Positions 1-9,186 of a stretch of 64,000 bases of DNA are shown here, one piece after another. The notes under the pieces were generated by a model that was not told the origin of the DNA, ran no database searches, and saw nothing but the letters and a program-made list of their open reading frames with translations. Location of the stretch: the NCBI RefSeq assembly GCF_027594865.1, contig NZ_CP089391.1, positions 6,292,501 to 6,356,500 of the forward strand. Reading direction: 5' to 3'. Numbering within the stretch: the first letter of the stretch is position 1; the number at the start of each line of letters is the position of its first letter. The translations under genes and the position numbers were made by a program. The DNA is from Bradyrhizobium xenonodulans (GTDB lineage Bacteria > Pseudomonadota > Alphaproteobacteria > Rhizobiales > Xanthobacteraceae).

Positions 1-1838
1 TCGCGCTTCAGGCTCTGATGGAACGCGAGGTCCCAGCGATTGCCGAGGCGGACGACGTTCAGCACGCCGTTGTCGGAGAGGTCGCCGCAGATCTGCTGGG
101 CGAGGCGCGTGCGCACATGCTCGGCGACCTGCTCGGACCGCCGCACATGCGGCGCGATCTCGGCGATGGCCTCGAGGATCAGATGGAGGTTGCGGATCGA
201 CACGCGCTCGGCCAGCAGAATCTTCAGGATCGCCAGCAGGCCCGAATAGGAGATCTGCGACGGGCAGATATCCTCGACCAGGCGCTTATATTCGGGATCG
301 AGACGATCGAGCAGCGCGCGCATGTCCCTGTACGACAGGAGCTGGGCGAGGTTCGCCCTGAGCACTTCGCTCAGATGCGTGAGCAGCACCGACAGATTGT
401 CGACCGGCTTGCAGCCCTGACGCTTGACCTCGTCGGTGAAGGCCTCCGTCACCCACAGCGCCTTCATGCCGAAAGCGGGCTCGATCACCTCTTCGCCGGG
501 CACGTCGGGCTTGCCGTCCTTGTCGACGAGCACCAGCACCTCGCCGAGCCTGAGCTCGCCATGGGCGACACGCGTATCGTGGATCCGGATCTGGTATCCC
601 TTGGGATCGATCGACAGATTGTCGCTGAGCTTGATGTCGGGAATGACGAAGCCGTATTGCTTGGCGAACTTCTTGCGGATCTTGCTGACACGGTGCGCAA
701 GCTCGGTGCGCGAGCCCAGCAGATGGACCGAGAGATGGCCGCCGAGCGACAGCTCGATCTCCGCGGTCTTGAGCGATTCCTTGACGGAGTCCTTGGCCTC
801 GGCCTGGGCGCGCTCGTCGGCCTTGCGCGCATCCTCTTTGCGTTCCCGCGCCGCCTGCCGCCTCGGCAGCGAGTAGCCGACGAAGGCCATGGCGCCGCCG
901 AGCAGAAGGAACGGCGCCATCGGCAGTCCCGGCATCAGGGCGAGCACGAACATCATCAGCGCGGCGGCGGAGACCGCACGCGGATAACCGCTGAGCTGCC
1001 GCAGCACCGCCTGCTCCGCCGAGCCGCGGGTGCCTCCCTTCGAGACCAGCAGGCCCGCCGACAGCGACACGATGAGAGCCGGCATCTGCGACACCAGACC
1101 GTCGCCGACGGAGAGCTTGGTGTAGACGTCGGCGGCGCGGGCCAGCGTCAATCCGTGATGCGTCACGCCGATGATGATGCCGCCGAAGATGTTGATCGCG
1201 GTGATGATCAGGCCGGCGATGGCGTCGCCGCGGACGAATTTCGAGGCACCGTCCATGGCGCCGAAAAACGCGCTCTCCTCTTCGAGCTCGCGGCGCCGGC
1301 GCTGGGCCTCCTTGTCGTCGATCAGGCCTGCGGACAGATCGGCGTCGATCGCCATCTGCTTGCCCGGGATGGCGTCCAGGGTGAAGCGGGCACCGACTTC
1401 GGCGATACGCGTCGCACCCTTGGTGATCACGACGAAATTCACCGTGACCAGGATGGCGAAGATGATCAGACCGATCACGAAGTCGCCGCCCATGACGAAC
1501 TTCGAGAAGCCGGCAACGACATGGCCTGCGGCTTGCTCGCCCTCCCCGCCCCGCGACAGGATCAGGCGGGTGGTCGCAACGTTGAGCGCCAGCCGCAGGA
1601 TCGTCGCGATCAGCAGCACGGTCGGGAAGGCGGAGAAGTCGAGCGGCCGCTGGATCCACAGCGCGACCATCAGGATCAGCGCCGACAATGCGATCGAGAA
1701 CGCAAGGCCAAGGTCGATCAGGATCGGCGGAATTGGCAGGAACAGGATCGTGAGCATGGCCACGATGCCGCCTGCGAAAAAGGCGTCGGCCCCCAATCGT
1801 CGCGGGGTGGGCAGGCTAGCAGCTAATGTATCGGCCAT
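1..1838 (-). CDS. flhA: Flagellar export gate protein FlhA (3' end cut by window edge)
   Basis: Inner-membrane component of the flagellar type III export apparatus; its cytoplasmic domain forms the export gate ring. The minus-strand frame starts at an ATG at 1838 with [20 protein letters not shown] and stays open to the window edge, giving about 612 of the usual ~700 residues, so the C-terminus is missing. The hydrophobic N-terminal segments ([20 protein letters not shown]) and the stretch [20 protein letters not shown] are typical of FlhA. A 78-bp gap separates it from fliQ upstream. That gap carries one copy of the flagellar promoter-like motif (1865-1890), so flhA may be transcribed separately. 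The long plus-strand frame over the same bases is a shadow. Confidence 0.93.
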   Translation of the reverse strand, partial: MADTLAASLPTPRRLGADAFFAGGIVAMLTILFLPIPPILIDLGLAFSIALSALILMVALWIQRPLDFSAFPTVLLIATILRLALNVATTRLILSRGGEGEQAAGHVVAGFSKFVMGGDFVIGLIIFAILVTVNFVVITKGATRIAEVGARFTLDAIPGKQMAIDADLSAGLIDDKEAQRRRRELEEESAFFGAMDGASKFVRGDAIAGLIITAINIFGGIIIGVTHHGLTLARAADVYTKLSVGDGLVSQMPALIVSLSAGLLVSKGGTRGSAEQAVLRQLSGYPRAVSAAALMMFVLALMPGLPMAPFLLLGGAMAFVGYSLPRRQAARERKEDARKADERAQAEAKDSVKESLKTAEIELSLGGHLSVHLLGSRTELAHRVSKIRKKFAKQYGFVIPDIKLSDNLSIDPKGYQIRIHDTRVAHGELRLGEVLVLVDKDGKPDVPGEEVIEPAFGMKALWVTEAFTDEVKRQGCKPVDNLSVLLTHLSEVLRANLAQLLSYRDMRALLDRLDPEYKRLVEDICPSQISYSGLLAILKILLAERVSIRNLHLILEAIAEIAPHVRRSEQVAEHVRTRLAQQICGDLSDNGVLNVVRLGNRWDLAFHQSLKR

Positions 1839-1864
1839 GGGTCACCGGCAGAGGATCCGCCCCG

Positions 1865-1890
1865 TAATCTGCCGTGCAAAGCTTACGCGA
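1865..1890 (-). promoter_or_regulatory. Flagellar promoter-like motif before flhA
   Basis: On the minus strand it reads CGCGTAAGCTTTGCACGGCA followed by GATTA, ending 27 bp before the flhA ATG. It resembles the motif found before the other flagellar transcription units. Function is inferred from position and recurrence only. Confidence 0.45.
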
Positions 1891-1916
1891 GGGTGGTGGC
1901 CCGGGGCTCTCGCGGA

Positions 1917-2183
1917 TCAGAAGCCGTGCTCGATCCGCGAATAGACCATCTCGGTGAAGGTAGAGAGATGCGCGCCGATGAAGGAGCCGGAGACGGCAAC
2001 GACCAGGAGAATGACGATGATCTTCGGCACGAAGGTCAGCGTCACCTCCTGAACCTGGGTCAGGGCCTGGATCAGTGCAATGGCGGTTCCGACGAGCATC
2101 GCGGCGCCGACGGCGGGGCCGGAGGCGACGATGATGGTCCAGATCGCCGCCTGGACGATGTCGAGGGCGTCCCTCTCGTTCAT
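1917..2183 (-). CDS. fliQ: Flagellar export protein FliQ
   Basis: Small integral membrane subunit of the flagellar type III export gate (FliPQR complex). The 88-residue product begins MNERDALDIVQAAIWTII and has two hydrophobic helices (about 14-38 and 50-72) around the conserved QALTQVQEVTLTFVPKI loop. Length and topology match FliQ. Its ATG overlaps the flgD stop by four bases (ATGA), which implies translational coupling. It ends the flgE-to-fliQ gene run, with flhA following after 78 bp. fliR is not seen and probably lies left of the window. Confidence 0.93.
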   Translation of the reverse strand: MNERDALDIVQAAIWTIIVASGPAVGAAMLVGTAIALIQALTQVQEVTLTFVPKIIVILLVVAVSGSFIGAHLSTFTEMVYSRIEHGF

Positions 2184-2599
2184 GACTGGCTGATCGTGAG
2201 CCCGGGCCCGACCGCGACCTTCGTGCCGTTCTCGAGGGTCGCGATGGAGCCGTCGCTATTGATGGAGACCGAAGCGACCTTGCCGCTGAAGGTGGCTCCG
2301 GTCGAGTCGGTGAAGCTCACGGTCTTTCCGATCAGCCCGTTGGCCTGCGACAGCGACTGCGAGGACAGCAGCGCATCCAGCTTCGTATTGGTCTGCATCG
2401 CCTGCTCGACCGTCGAGAGCTGGGCGAACTGGCTCATATATTGCGATGTGTCCATCGGATTGGTCGGATCCTGGTTCTTCATCTCGGCGACGAGAAGCTG
2501 AAGAAACGTGTTGTAGTCGACGCTGTTGCTCGCCGTGGTCGTGGTGGAGTTGGTCGAACTGGACTTGCTGGTGCTGTCGGTCGCGCTTGTGACGTTCAT
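2180..2599 (-). CDS. flgD: Hook-capping protein FlgD
   Basis: Scaffold that caps the growing hook so that FlgE subunits polymerise; it is removed after hook completion. The 139-residue product has a Ser/Thr-rich N-terminus and then the FlgD signature around residues 30-65 (YNTFLQLLVAEMKNQDPTNP, then QFAQLSTVEQ). It is the short form common in alphaproteobacteria, lacking the Ig-like C-terminal extension of enterobacterial FlgD. It lies 15 bp after flbT and overlaps fliQ by four bases. Confidence 0.93.
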   Translation of the reverse strand: MNVTSATDSTSKSSSTNSTTTTASNSVDYNTFLQLLVAEMKNQDPTNPMDTSQYMSQFAQLSTVEQAMQTNTKLDALLSSQSLSQANGLIGKTVSFTDSTGATFSGKVASVSINSDGSIATLENGTKVAVGPGLTISQS

Positions 2600-2614
2600 G
2601 TAGCCTCTCCGCTG

Positions 2615-3034
2615 TCAGGCAGCCTCGAATGGGATCTCGGTGATGGTGCCGGCCAGATTGGCCAGGATTGCGTCTTCCACCGGAAACAGCGCCCGGATCC
2701 GCTTGAGCGCCTCGAAGTAGCGGGTCGCCCCGACCAGCTCGTCGACCGCGCCAAGGCCGGCCAGCATCTCGTGGCTCTCGCACACCGCGAGCAGCGCCGC
2801 ATGGTGCTGCGCGTAGAGCGCCGCAGCGTCCCGGACATCGGTCGGATTCATCAACATGAGCTGGACGATAAAGTAGAGCTGCCGCAGCGCCGTGGTGGCG
2901 TCGGACGCCTGCATGACCTGCCCTTCGAGCAGGAACATCACGTCGTTGACGAGCTCGACGGAGACCTTGCGGTCCACGCGCAGCACCGCGCCGTTGATGT
3001 AGATCCGTTCGCCCGCCCGCAAGGAGATTTTCAT
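2615..3034 (-). CDS. flbT: Flagellin synthesis regulator FlbT
   Basis: FlbT proteins act post-transcriptionally on flagellin mRNA: a repressor in Caulobacter, but reported as a positive factor for lateral flagellin in Bradyrhizobium. The 139-residue product begins MKISLRAGERIYINGAVLRV, the typical FlbT N-terminus, followed by VSVELVNDVMFLLEGQVM. The ATG at 3034 overlaps the flaF stop (ATGA). A longer upstream frame exists but runs through flaF and is rejected. The conserved flagellin 5' leaders described elsewhere in this window are the natural candidate target. Confidence 0.93.
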   Translation of the reverse strand: MKISLRAGERIYINGAVLRVDRKVSVELVNDVMFLLEGQVMQASDATTALRQLYFIVQLMLMNPTDVRDAAALYAQHHAALLAVCESHEMLAGLGAVDELVGATRYFEALKRIRALFPVEDAILANLAGTITEIPFEAA

Positions 3035-3378
3035 CAGAGCGCGTCTCGGATCAGGCGGTTGATTTCGATGAGCTGCATCACGTCGTTCGACCTCTCCTCG
3101 CGAAGGCGATCGGCTTCCTTGACGACCCACAGGCCGATCGAGATGATGTCGGCACGCAGCTTCTCGGGAAGTCCGTTCTCCGGATGGGCGAGATCCTCGA
3201 TGAAGATCGTCCACAGCCGCCGCACGTAGAGCAGGCTCTCGACCAGGTCCTCGCGGCTGAAGCGCGCTCCCTGGAGCCGCTCGAGCCGGTCGATGCCGAG
3301 ACTGAGCGCCTGCCGTTCGCGGCCCCGCGCCTCATAGCCGCTATCATCGACGACCGCTTCATAGGCTTCAAACGTCAT
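3034..3378 (-). CDS. flaF: Flagellin assembly/regulatory protein FlaF
   Basis: FlaF works with FlbT in alphaproteobacteria to balance flagellin synthesis and secretion. The product of 114 residues from the ATG at 3378 starts MTFEAYEAVVDDSGYEARGR and contains the FlaF-like region LYVRRLWTIFIEDLAHPENG and IISIGLWVVKEAD. A ten-residue extension would need a TTG at 3408; the ATG was preferred because FlaF proteins normally begin with this Ala/Tyr-rich segment. It is coupled to flbT by a one-base overlap of stop and start. Confidence 0.88.
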   Translation of the reverse strand: MTFEAYEAVVDDSGYEARGRERQALSLGIDRLERLQGARFSREDLVESLLYVRRLWTIFIEDLAHPENGLPEKLRADIISIGLWVVKEADRLREERSNDVMQLIEINRLIRDAL

Positions 3379-3439
3379 CAGGACCACTCTGCGCAGAAAA
3401 TCGAACAACGAGACAAAGGTTACGAGCCCTACAAATGGC

Positions 3440-4486
3440 TCAGAGATAGTTGATGAGGCTGATCTTCTGGAGCTGCGAGGTCAGCGCCAGCGCCGTCTGG
3501 ATCTGGGTCTGCAAGGTGTTGACCCGGACCGAGGCCTCGGTCGGGTCGACCGCCTCCATGCCGACGATCTGATTGTTCAGAATGTCCTGCTGCGTCTTGA
3601 GCTTTTCGGTGGCGCCGGTGATCCGCTGCTGGACTGTGCCGACGCCGCCGCCGAGCGCAGCGAGGTCCGTGATGGCGCTGCCGACGAGGCCGATGGCCTT
3701 GTCCACGACGACCTCGAACGTCTCCTGGCTCAGGTTCGTGTTCCCGAGATCCGCCATCATGGTGTAGGCCTCGGCGAGCTTGCGGAAGCCGATCTGGTTG
3801 GCGCTTACGGACGTATCGGCGACCTCGGTCGTGGAGATACGGCTCTGCATGGTCTGGTCGGTTGCCGACGACCAATTGGTGTTCCAGGCCGGGCTCGCGA
3901 ACTCGGCATCGAAGGTGGTGTCGAGGAAGCTCTGCATTTGGGCCGGAGTAATGCTGCTCACGCTGGCCGAGGACTGCGAAAAGCCGAAGGTCGAAAGGAA
4001 ATCGGAGTCGACCTGGTTCTTGCTGGCCGAACCCGCGGCGTAAGCCGTGATCGGCGCGTTCTGCGTGTTGATGCCCGAGAAAAGATACGAGCCGTTATAG
4101 GAGACGTTCAGCGCGCCGATCAGATCCTGGAGGTTCGAGGACGCAGGCGGCAGGATGATGCGCCCGCCGCCGTCGGTGCTGCGGGCCGCGATCAGGTCCT
4201 TGAGAAAGGACGTTGCGGTCGTGTTGAGCTGGGTGATCCGGTTCTGCGTCGTGTCCAGACGTCCCGAGACGAGCGCGTTGGTATCGACGAGCTGATCGGC
4301 GAAGCTCAGGTCCGCCCGCAGGCCGACGTCGTTTCCCGTCGTGGCGCCAAGCTGGAGGCCGACATCGGCGAAGCGACCAGTGGTGGCTTCCTTCGAGGCC
4401 TTGGTCAGCGCTGCCTGATTGCTCGTGATCGAAGACCTCAGGGACGAAGACAGCATCAAGGTCGAGATGTAGTTGGCGCTCATCAT
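3440..4486 (-). CDS. flgL: Hook-filament junction protein FlgL
   Basis: Second hook-associated protein (HAP3), joining the hook to the filament. The 348-residue product shows the flagellin-like N-terminal coiled coil (YISTLMLSSSLRSSITSNQA, then ALTKASKEATTGRFADVGLQ) and a matching C-terminal helix (VNTLQTQIQTALALTSQLQK). The middle carries the FlgL-typical SYNGSYLFSGINTQNAPI. It starts MMSAN; either ATG (4486 or 4483) could be used. It follows flgK with a 3-bp gap and precedes flaF by about 60 bp. Confidence 0.92.
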   Translation of the reverse strand: MMSANYISTLMLSSSLRSSITSNQAALTKASKEATTGRFADVGLQLGATTGNDVGLRADLSFADQLVDTNALVSGRLDTTQNRITQLNTTATSFLKDLIAARSTDGGGRIILPPASSNLQDLIGALNVSYNGSYLFSGINTQNAPITAYAAGSASKNQVDSDFLSTFGFSQSSASVSSITPAQMQSFLDTTFDAEFASPAWNTNWSSATDQTMQSRISTTEVADTSVSANQIGFRKLAEAYTMMADLGNTNLSQETFEVVVDKAIGLVGSAITDLAALGGGVGTVQQRITGATEKLKTQQDILNNQIVGMEAVDPTEASVRVNTLQTQIQTALALTSQLQKISLINYL

Positions 4487-4489
4487 GAC

Positions 4490-5965
4490 TTAGTTCCCCA
4501 CGGCAGCCAGCAGGCTCTGCAACATTTCGTCGACGGTCGAGATGATCTTCGACGACGCCGAATAGGTACGCTCGACCTGAAGCATCAAGGACATCTCGTC
4601 GTCCATGTTGACGCCGCTGACGTTCGACAGCGCCGCGGTGCTGCGGTCGAGCAGCGTGTTCTGGTAGGTGGCGTTGTCATCCGCGGTCTTGCGCTGGTTT
4701 TCGATCCAGCTCGTCGACGAAGCCGCGAAATCGATCAGGCTGCCGCTCGGCTTGCCTTGCGTGGTTGCATCGAACGGCTGCGACGCATCCATGTCGCCGA
4801 TCAGCTCCTGCAGACGGGTCGAGTAGCCGGCGTTGCCGGCGGTGTTGTATCGGTATGCGGCGTTGCCGCTGATCGCGCCGTCACGCAGCAGATTGGGGTT
4901 GCCGCCCTGGGCCGGATCGACCGACGCGGCGACACTGATCAAGCCGGCAAGGCCGACCGAGACGGTGGCGCTCGCGGGCATCGCCGGCGCGCCCGGATAG
5001 GTGAAGAGGCCCGGCACGTCGGGCAGCGCGGCGCCGGACTGGTCGACTTCCTTGAAGGCTTCGACCAGGCCGCGCGCGATTTCGTCGAGCTGGCTCTGAT
5101 ACGTGACCGTAGCGTTGTCGCGCAATTCGGCGAGGCCCGCGAGCTTGCCGGTCTTGATCGGCATCACGGAATTGGCGCCGGTGACCGGGACACCGTCGAT
5201 ATAGACGGCATTGCCGGTGGTCCCGGCCGTATAGATGTTGGTCGCCGTGAAGCTGACCGAGCGCGCCGTCTTGTCGAACAGCACGACGCCGCTGTCGGTG
5301 TAGAGCGCCGCGTCGCCGTTGGCGCGGAGCGTCATCGAGACACCGACCTCCTGCGACATCTTCGAAACGATGGTGTCGCGCTGGTCCAGATAGTCGGTGA
5401 CGTCGTCACCGGTGACCGTACCCTTCACGATCGCCGTGTTGACCTTTTCGAACTGGCTCAGCAGCTGGTTGATATTGGCGACCGACGTCGCCATGTCGGC
5501 GTCCGCTCCCTCGCGTACCGTCTGCACGGTCTTGGTCGCCTGGTTGAGTGCGGTCGCCATGTCCTTGGCGGAGGTGACCGCCGCCTGCGCCAGCGTGGTG
5601 TTATCAGGAGCGTTGGCATATTGCTGCAGCGCCTTCTTCAGCGCATTGAGCTGCGCCGTCGGCGACTGGTCAAGCTCCGGATCGTCGACCGTGGCAGATG
5701 CGATCTTCTGGAGACCGTCAAAGATCGCGCTCTGCTTGGCCGACGACGAGGTCGCGATCAGGACGTTGTTGTAGAGACCCGAGCTGGCGGCGCGCTGGAT
5801 CGCCGCCACATAGACGCCGGCCCCGGGGAGATTGTCCAGCACGGCGATCTTGCGCGAATAGCCGGCGGCGCTGGCACCGGCGATGTTGCGCGAGATGGTC
5901 GACGACTGGATGCCCGACGCCATGAGCGAGGCGCGAGCGGAGTCGAGAGCAGCGGTAAGGGACAT
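4490..5965 (-). CDS. flgK: Hook-associated protein FlgK
   Basis: First hook-filament junction protein (HAP1). The 491-residue product has an N-terminal heptad region (MSLTAALDSARASLMASGIQ, then SSTISRNIAGASAAGYSRKI) typical of rod/hook axial proteins. The C-terminus, VNMDDEMSLMLQVERTYSAS followed by SKIISTVDEMLQSLL, matches the flagellar basal-body C-terminal domain. It lies 34 bp downstream of flgE and just upstream of flgL, the usual order. Confidence 0.92.
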   Translation of the reverse strand: MSLTAALDSARASLMASGIQSSTISRNIAGASAAGYSRKIAVLDNLPGAGVYVAAIQRAASSGLYNNVLIATSSSAKQSAIFDGLQKIASATVDDPELDQSPTAQLNALKKALQQYANAPDNTTLAQAAVTSAKDMATALNQATKTVQTVREGADADMATSVANINQLLSQFEKVNTAIVKGTVTGDDVTDYLDQRDTIVSKMSQEVGVSMTLRANGDAALYTDSGVVLFDKTARSVSFTATNIYTAGTTGNAVYIDGVPVTGANSVMPIKTGKLAGLAELRDNATVTYQSQLDEIARGLVEAFKEVDQSGAALPDVPGLFTYPGAPAMPASATVSVGLAGLISVAASVDPAQGGNPNLLRDGAISGNAAYRYNTAGNAGYSTRLQELIGDMDASQPFDATTQGKPSGSLIDFAASSTSWIENQRKTADDNATYQNTLLDRSTAALSNVSGVNMDDEMSLMLQVERTYSASSKIISTVDEMLQSLLAAVGN

Positions 5966-5999
5966 GATTGACTCTTGCCCGGGATGCGCGCCTGAGGAT

Positions 6000-7232
6000 T
6001 CAGCGCTTCAGGTTGACGACGACGTCGAGCAGGTCGGCGCCGGTCTGGAACGATTTCGAGTTCGCGGTGAAGCCGCGCTGCGCCTCGATCATGCCGGTGA
6101 GTTCGTCCGCGAGATCGACGTTGGAATCTTCCAGCGCGCCGGACTGGATCGTGCCGAGCCCGCCGGTGCCGGCATTTCCGGCCTGCGCATTGCCGGAATT
6201 CGCGTTGGTCGAATAGACGTTACCCGGTTCGGGCGTCAGATTGTCGGGGCTCTGAACGTCGGCGAGCATGAGCGTATAGAGCGTCAGTTGCTGGCCGTTC
6301 GTGAGCACGGCCGTCACGTGGCCCGCCTCGTCGACATCGACCTTGTCGATCGCCGCCGGGACGCTGCCATTGACAGTGGTCTTGAAGCTGAAGTCGGTGC
6401 CGACCTGCGTCAGGTTCGACAGGTCCAGAGTCATGGCCGCACCGCCAGGAACGGTCACGGTGAGGCCCGTCGGGCTGGCCGCGGCCAGCGCACCCTTTCC
6501 GGTCGCCGTGGTGTCGAAGGTGAACGTGGAGGCGGCACCAAGCGAGGTACCCGTCGCGGAGTCATAGACCTGAACCTGCCAGGTATCCGAGCCGGCGGCC
6601 GTCGCGGTGTGGGACATGTAGACGTCGAGCGTCACGGCCTGGCCGATATTGTTGTAGGCCACGATCGAGCTTTTCGATGAATAAGACGCCGGGCCGGGCG
6701 GACCGGCAATGACCGCCGCTTTCGGATCCAGATTGCCGGTCGTGAGCGTCCCCGCCGTGGACGGCACGGGCACCTGCGAGACCTGGGCGATGTTCACGAT
6801 CTGCATTCCCGCCAGGCTGTTCTGCGAGAAATTGGTCACGAGGCCGGGCTGTCCGAGAAGGTAGTAGCCGGCCGCGTTGACCAGATTGCCCTGGCTGTCC
6901 GGCACGAACGAGCCTGCGCGCGTCAGGAACTGCTGCGTGTTGTTGGCGTTCGAGACCACGAAGAAGCCATTGCCCTGAACGGCGAGGTCCGTGGTCGACG
7001 TGGTGAACTGCGTATGTCCGGCGTCGCTGATGGCGTAGCGGACGGTGGTCTCGACCGCGCCGGAATCGTAATTGCCCGAGCCGCTCTTCAGGATCAGCGA
7101 GGAGAATTCGGTCGAAGCCCGCTTGTAACCGGTGGTGTTGACGTTCGCGATGTTGTCCGAGACCGTCGACAGCTTGTTGGACTGCGCGGACATGCCGGAA
7201 ACGCCGGTGCGCATAACGCCGTAGAGGCTCAT
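6000..7232 (-). CDS. flgE: Flagellar hook protein FlgE
   Basis: Structural subunit of the hook, the universal joint between rod and filament. The 410-residue product begins MSLYGVMRTGVSGMSAQSNK followed by LSTVSDNIANVNTTGYKR, the basal-body rod signature, then DLAVQGNGFFVVSN. It ends with VDLADELTGMIEAQRGFTAN and SFQTGADLLDVVVNLKR. It heads the flgE-to-fliQ run, and a promoter-like motif lies 32 bp upstream (7264-7286). Confidence 0.94.
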   Translation of the reverse strand: MSLYGVMRTGVSGMSAQSNKLSTVSDNIANVNTTGYKRASTEFSSLILKSGSGNYDSGAVETTVRYAISDAGHTQFTTSTTDLAVQGNGFFVVSNANNTQQFLTRAGSFVPDSQGNLVNAAGYYLLGQPGLVTNFSQNSLAGMQIVNIAQVSQVPVPSTAGTLTTGNLDPKAAVIAGPPGPASYSSKSSIVAYNNIGQAVTLDVYMSHTATAAGSDTWQVQVYDSATGTSLGAASTFTFDTTATGKGALAAASPTGLTVTVPGGAAMTLDLSNLTQVGTDFSFKTTVNGSVPAAIDKVDVDEAGHVTAVLTNGQQLTLYTLMLADVQSPDNLTPEPGNVYSTNANSGNAQAGNAGTGGLGTIQSGALEDSNVDLADELTGMIEAQRGFTANSKSFQTGADLLDVVVNLKR

Positions 7233-7263
7233 GGATTGGGCTCCTGTGATAGGTTGCAGTTAC

Positions 7264-7286
7264 AATGAGGGTTCTTGCTTGCGCGG
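7264..7286 (-). promoter_or_regulatory. Flagellar promoter-like motif before flgE
   Basis: The minus strand reads CCGCGCAAGCAAGAACCCTC then ATT, placed 32 bp before the flgE ATG. It shares the GCGCAAGC core with the copies before motA and DUF1217 but not the following TTCG. It is therefore one of the weaker members. Confidence 0.4.
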
Positions 7287-7322
7287 GGCTGATGATTTGG
7301 AACCATGCACAACTTCATGCCG

Positions 7323-7907
7323 TCACGAGGTTGCCTTGGGCTGACAGAACGAGCGCGCCTTGTCGGTCCACGCGCCGAAGCCGCTGGAGACGAGATGCGC
7401 GACGATGTGACAGACGTAGCGCTTCTGCGCGGGCTGATTGTTGGGGCCCGCATTGTAGCGGGCGACCGCCATGGTCCAGCTGCCCTCGCGCTGCTTCAGC
7501 TCTTTCAGGAAGCGCGCGGCGTAGTCGACGTTCCTCGCGGGATCGAACATCGCGCGCACCGAGGCGAACTTGTCGCCGTGATAGTAATGGTTGACCTGCA
7601 TGCAGCCGAGGTCGATCAGCTTGATGCCCTTGGCTCGCATCGCCTCGAAATTCGCGATCGCATCGTTGATGTCCCTGGCGAACACGGTCTGGCCGTCGGC
7701 GCCGAGCGCGTAAGGGTAGAGCGAACCGCGCCGTCCGGTCTCGGTGAGGCCGACCGCATAGAGAATACCGAGCGGGATCCCGTGCTGCCGGGACGCACGC
7801 GCCATCTCGCGCTCGCAGGGGCGCGAATTGTCGGTCGCCGCCGCCGCGGCGCCCGCGCTACAGATAAACAGGGCCGCGGCGAGTATGCGGCCCCACGTCC
7901 TGCTCAT
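7323..7907 (-). CDS. Lytic transglycosylase (SLT family), flagellum-associated
   Basis: Probably a periplasmic peptidoglycan-cleaving enzyme that lets the rod pass the cell wall; alphaproteobacterial FlgJ often lacks such a domain and a separate enzyme is used. From the ATG at 7907 the product is 194 residues, with a signal peptide (RILAAALFICSAGAAAAA) and an SLT-like fold: candidate catalytic Glu in VGLTETGRRGSLYPYALG (about residue 56), LIDLGCMQVNHYYHG, and AVARYNAGP near the C-terminus. Its start lies about 50 bp inside the end of fliK in another frame, suggesting coupling. It closes the fliF operon. The role is inferred from family and context. Confidence 0.85.
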   Translation of the reverse strand: MSRTWGRILAAALFICSAGAAAAATDNSRPCEREMARASRQHGIPLGILYAVGLTETGRRGSLYPYALGADGQTVFARDINDAIANFEAMRAKGIKLIDLGCMQVNHYYHGDKFASVRAMFDPARNVDYAARFLKELKQREGSWTMAVARYNAGPNNQPAQKRYVCHIVAHLVSSGFGAWTDKARSFCQPKATS

Positions 7908-9186
7908 GACGCGTCTCCTGGTTGGACTGGTGCTCCTGCCGGGCCTGCTTGCCGCTGCCGTCGGATTGCCCCGAGGAGCTGCGCGCGCCGTCGAACGAGC
8001 CTTGCGACTGCGACGATGGCTGTTGCTGGCCCGCCAGCTGCGGCTGCGACTGGCCTGAGCCGCTCTGAAATCCGTCCAGCGAGCCGTGCTGCACGGGCGC
8101 GACGTCGGCGACATAGCCCGCCGATTGCATGAGATCGCGGATCGAGTCGCGCTGCTGGTCCAGCATCTGGCTGGTGTCCTTGCGCTCGGCCGCGAGATGG
8201 ACGGAGACTTCCGAACCGACGAGACGAAGCCGCACGGTGACATTGCCCAGCGCCGGCGGCTCGAGATTGATGGTCAGGATCTTGAGCGGCTCGGGCGCGC
8301 TGGCCTGCGAGGTCGCGAGATCGGGGGCCATCGACGCTGCCGGAGCCGGCGTTTCCTTCAGCTCGGCGACGACTGCGTTGGCGACCTGCTGCGTGGCGCC
8401 GAACTGCGCCGGCGGCAGATGGGTCTCCTGCTGGACCACGGTGACCTTGGTCGTCTCGGGCAACGCGTCCCGCGCCGAAGCCTTGACAGCGCGTTCGACA
8501 TTGGCCGTGACGGCCTCGAAGCCCGGTGCTGCGGGGATCGCCTTCGAGGATGCATCGTCGCCTTGCTGCGCAATTGTCGCAGCCTGTGAGCGCGAGCTTG
8601 CCGGAGCGGGAACGGATGGCGCGGACTCGGCGGTGGCGGTCTTTGCCGCACCCGTGGCCTGAACCTCACGCTTCGCCGTGGACGAACGTTCATCGCGCGC
8701 GGGCACGTCTTTGTTGCCGCCCACCGGCGATTGCAGCTGTGGCTTCACGGCCGGTACGGCGGCGAGTTCCTGGCCGACGATCGCGGAACTAGTCGGTCGA
8801 TCCGAAACGTCGGCTTTCGCGACATTGTCGATCGGAGCTGGCAGCTCCGGCGATTTGTCGGCTTTATCGGCGGACGATTTGTGGCTCGACTTGGTGTCGT
8901 CAGCCGTCTCGGTGCGGTCGTGCACCGTCTCATCCTTCGTCTTGTCCTGTCCGGTCGGGTGCGCCAGACGCGTCCGCAACGATCCGGCCTTCAAGGTCGT
9001 ATCACCGCTCTCGTCGCTGATCGCCTTCTTCGCGAGGTTCGAGACGGTGTGCAGCAGATCGTTGAACGACGAATCTGCCGACGACTTCGCCCCCGCGCTC
9101 TTGCCGGAGCGCGATGTGGCGCGCATGTTGAGGCCTTCGGCGAGGCCCGAGAAAACCTGTCCGGAGGTTCCACTGAGCTTGGTCAT
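7858..9186 (-). CDS. fliK: Flagellar hook-length control protein FliK
   Basis: Secreted ruler protein that sets hook length and switches export specificity; rhizobial forms were once called MotD. The 442-residue product is mostly Ala/Ser/Lys-rich and low in structure. The conserved C-terminal hook-length domain lies around residues 305-360, with LTINLEPPALGNVTVRLRLV followed by GSEVSVHLAAERKDTSQML. A Gln/Ser-rich tail follows. Its ATG overlaps the motC stop (ATGA). Confidence 0.88.
   Translation of the reverse strand: MTKLSGTSGQVFSGLAEGLNMRATSRSGKSAGAKSSADSSFNDLLHTVSNLAKKAISDESGDTTLKAGSLRTRLAHPTGQDKTKDETVHDRTETADDTKSSHKSSADKADKSPELPAPIDNVAKADVSDRPTSSAIVGQELAAVPAVKPQLQSPVGGNKDVPARDERSSTAKREVQATGAAKTATAESAPSVPAPASSRSQAATIAQQGDDASSKAIPAAPGFEAVTANVERAVKASARDALPETTKVTVVQQETHLPPAQFGATQQVANAVVAELKETPAPAASMAPDLATSQASAPEPLKILTINLEPPALGNVTVRLRLVGSEVSVHLAAERKDTSQMLDQQRDSIRDLMQSAGYVADVAPVQHGSLDGFQSGSGQSQPQLAGQQQPSSQSQGSFDGARSSSGQSDGSGKQARQEHQSNQETRHEQDVGPHTRRGPVYL

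Noticed and set aside
18..1826. Long plus-strand frame of 602 codons
   Set aside because: Opposite strand of flhA; Arg/Gly/Asp-rich composition typical of an antisense shadow in GC-rich DNA.
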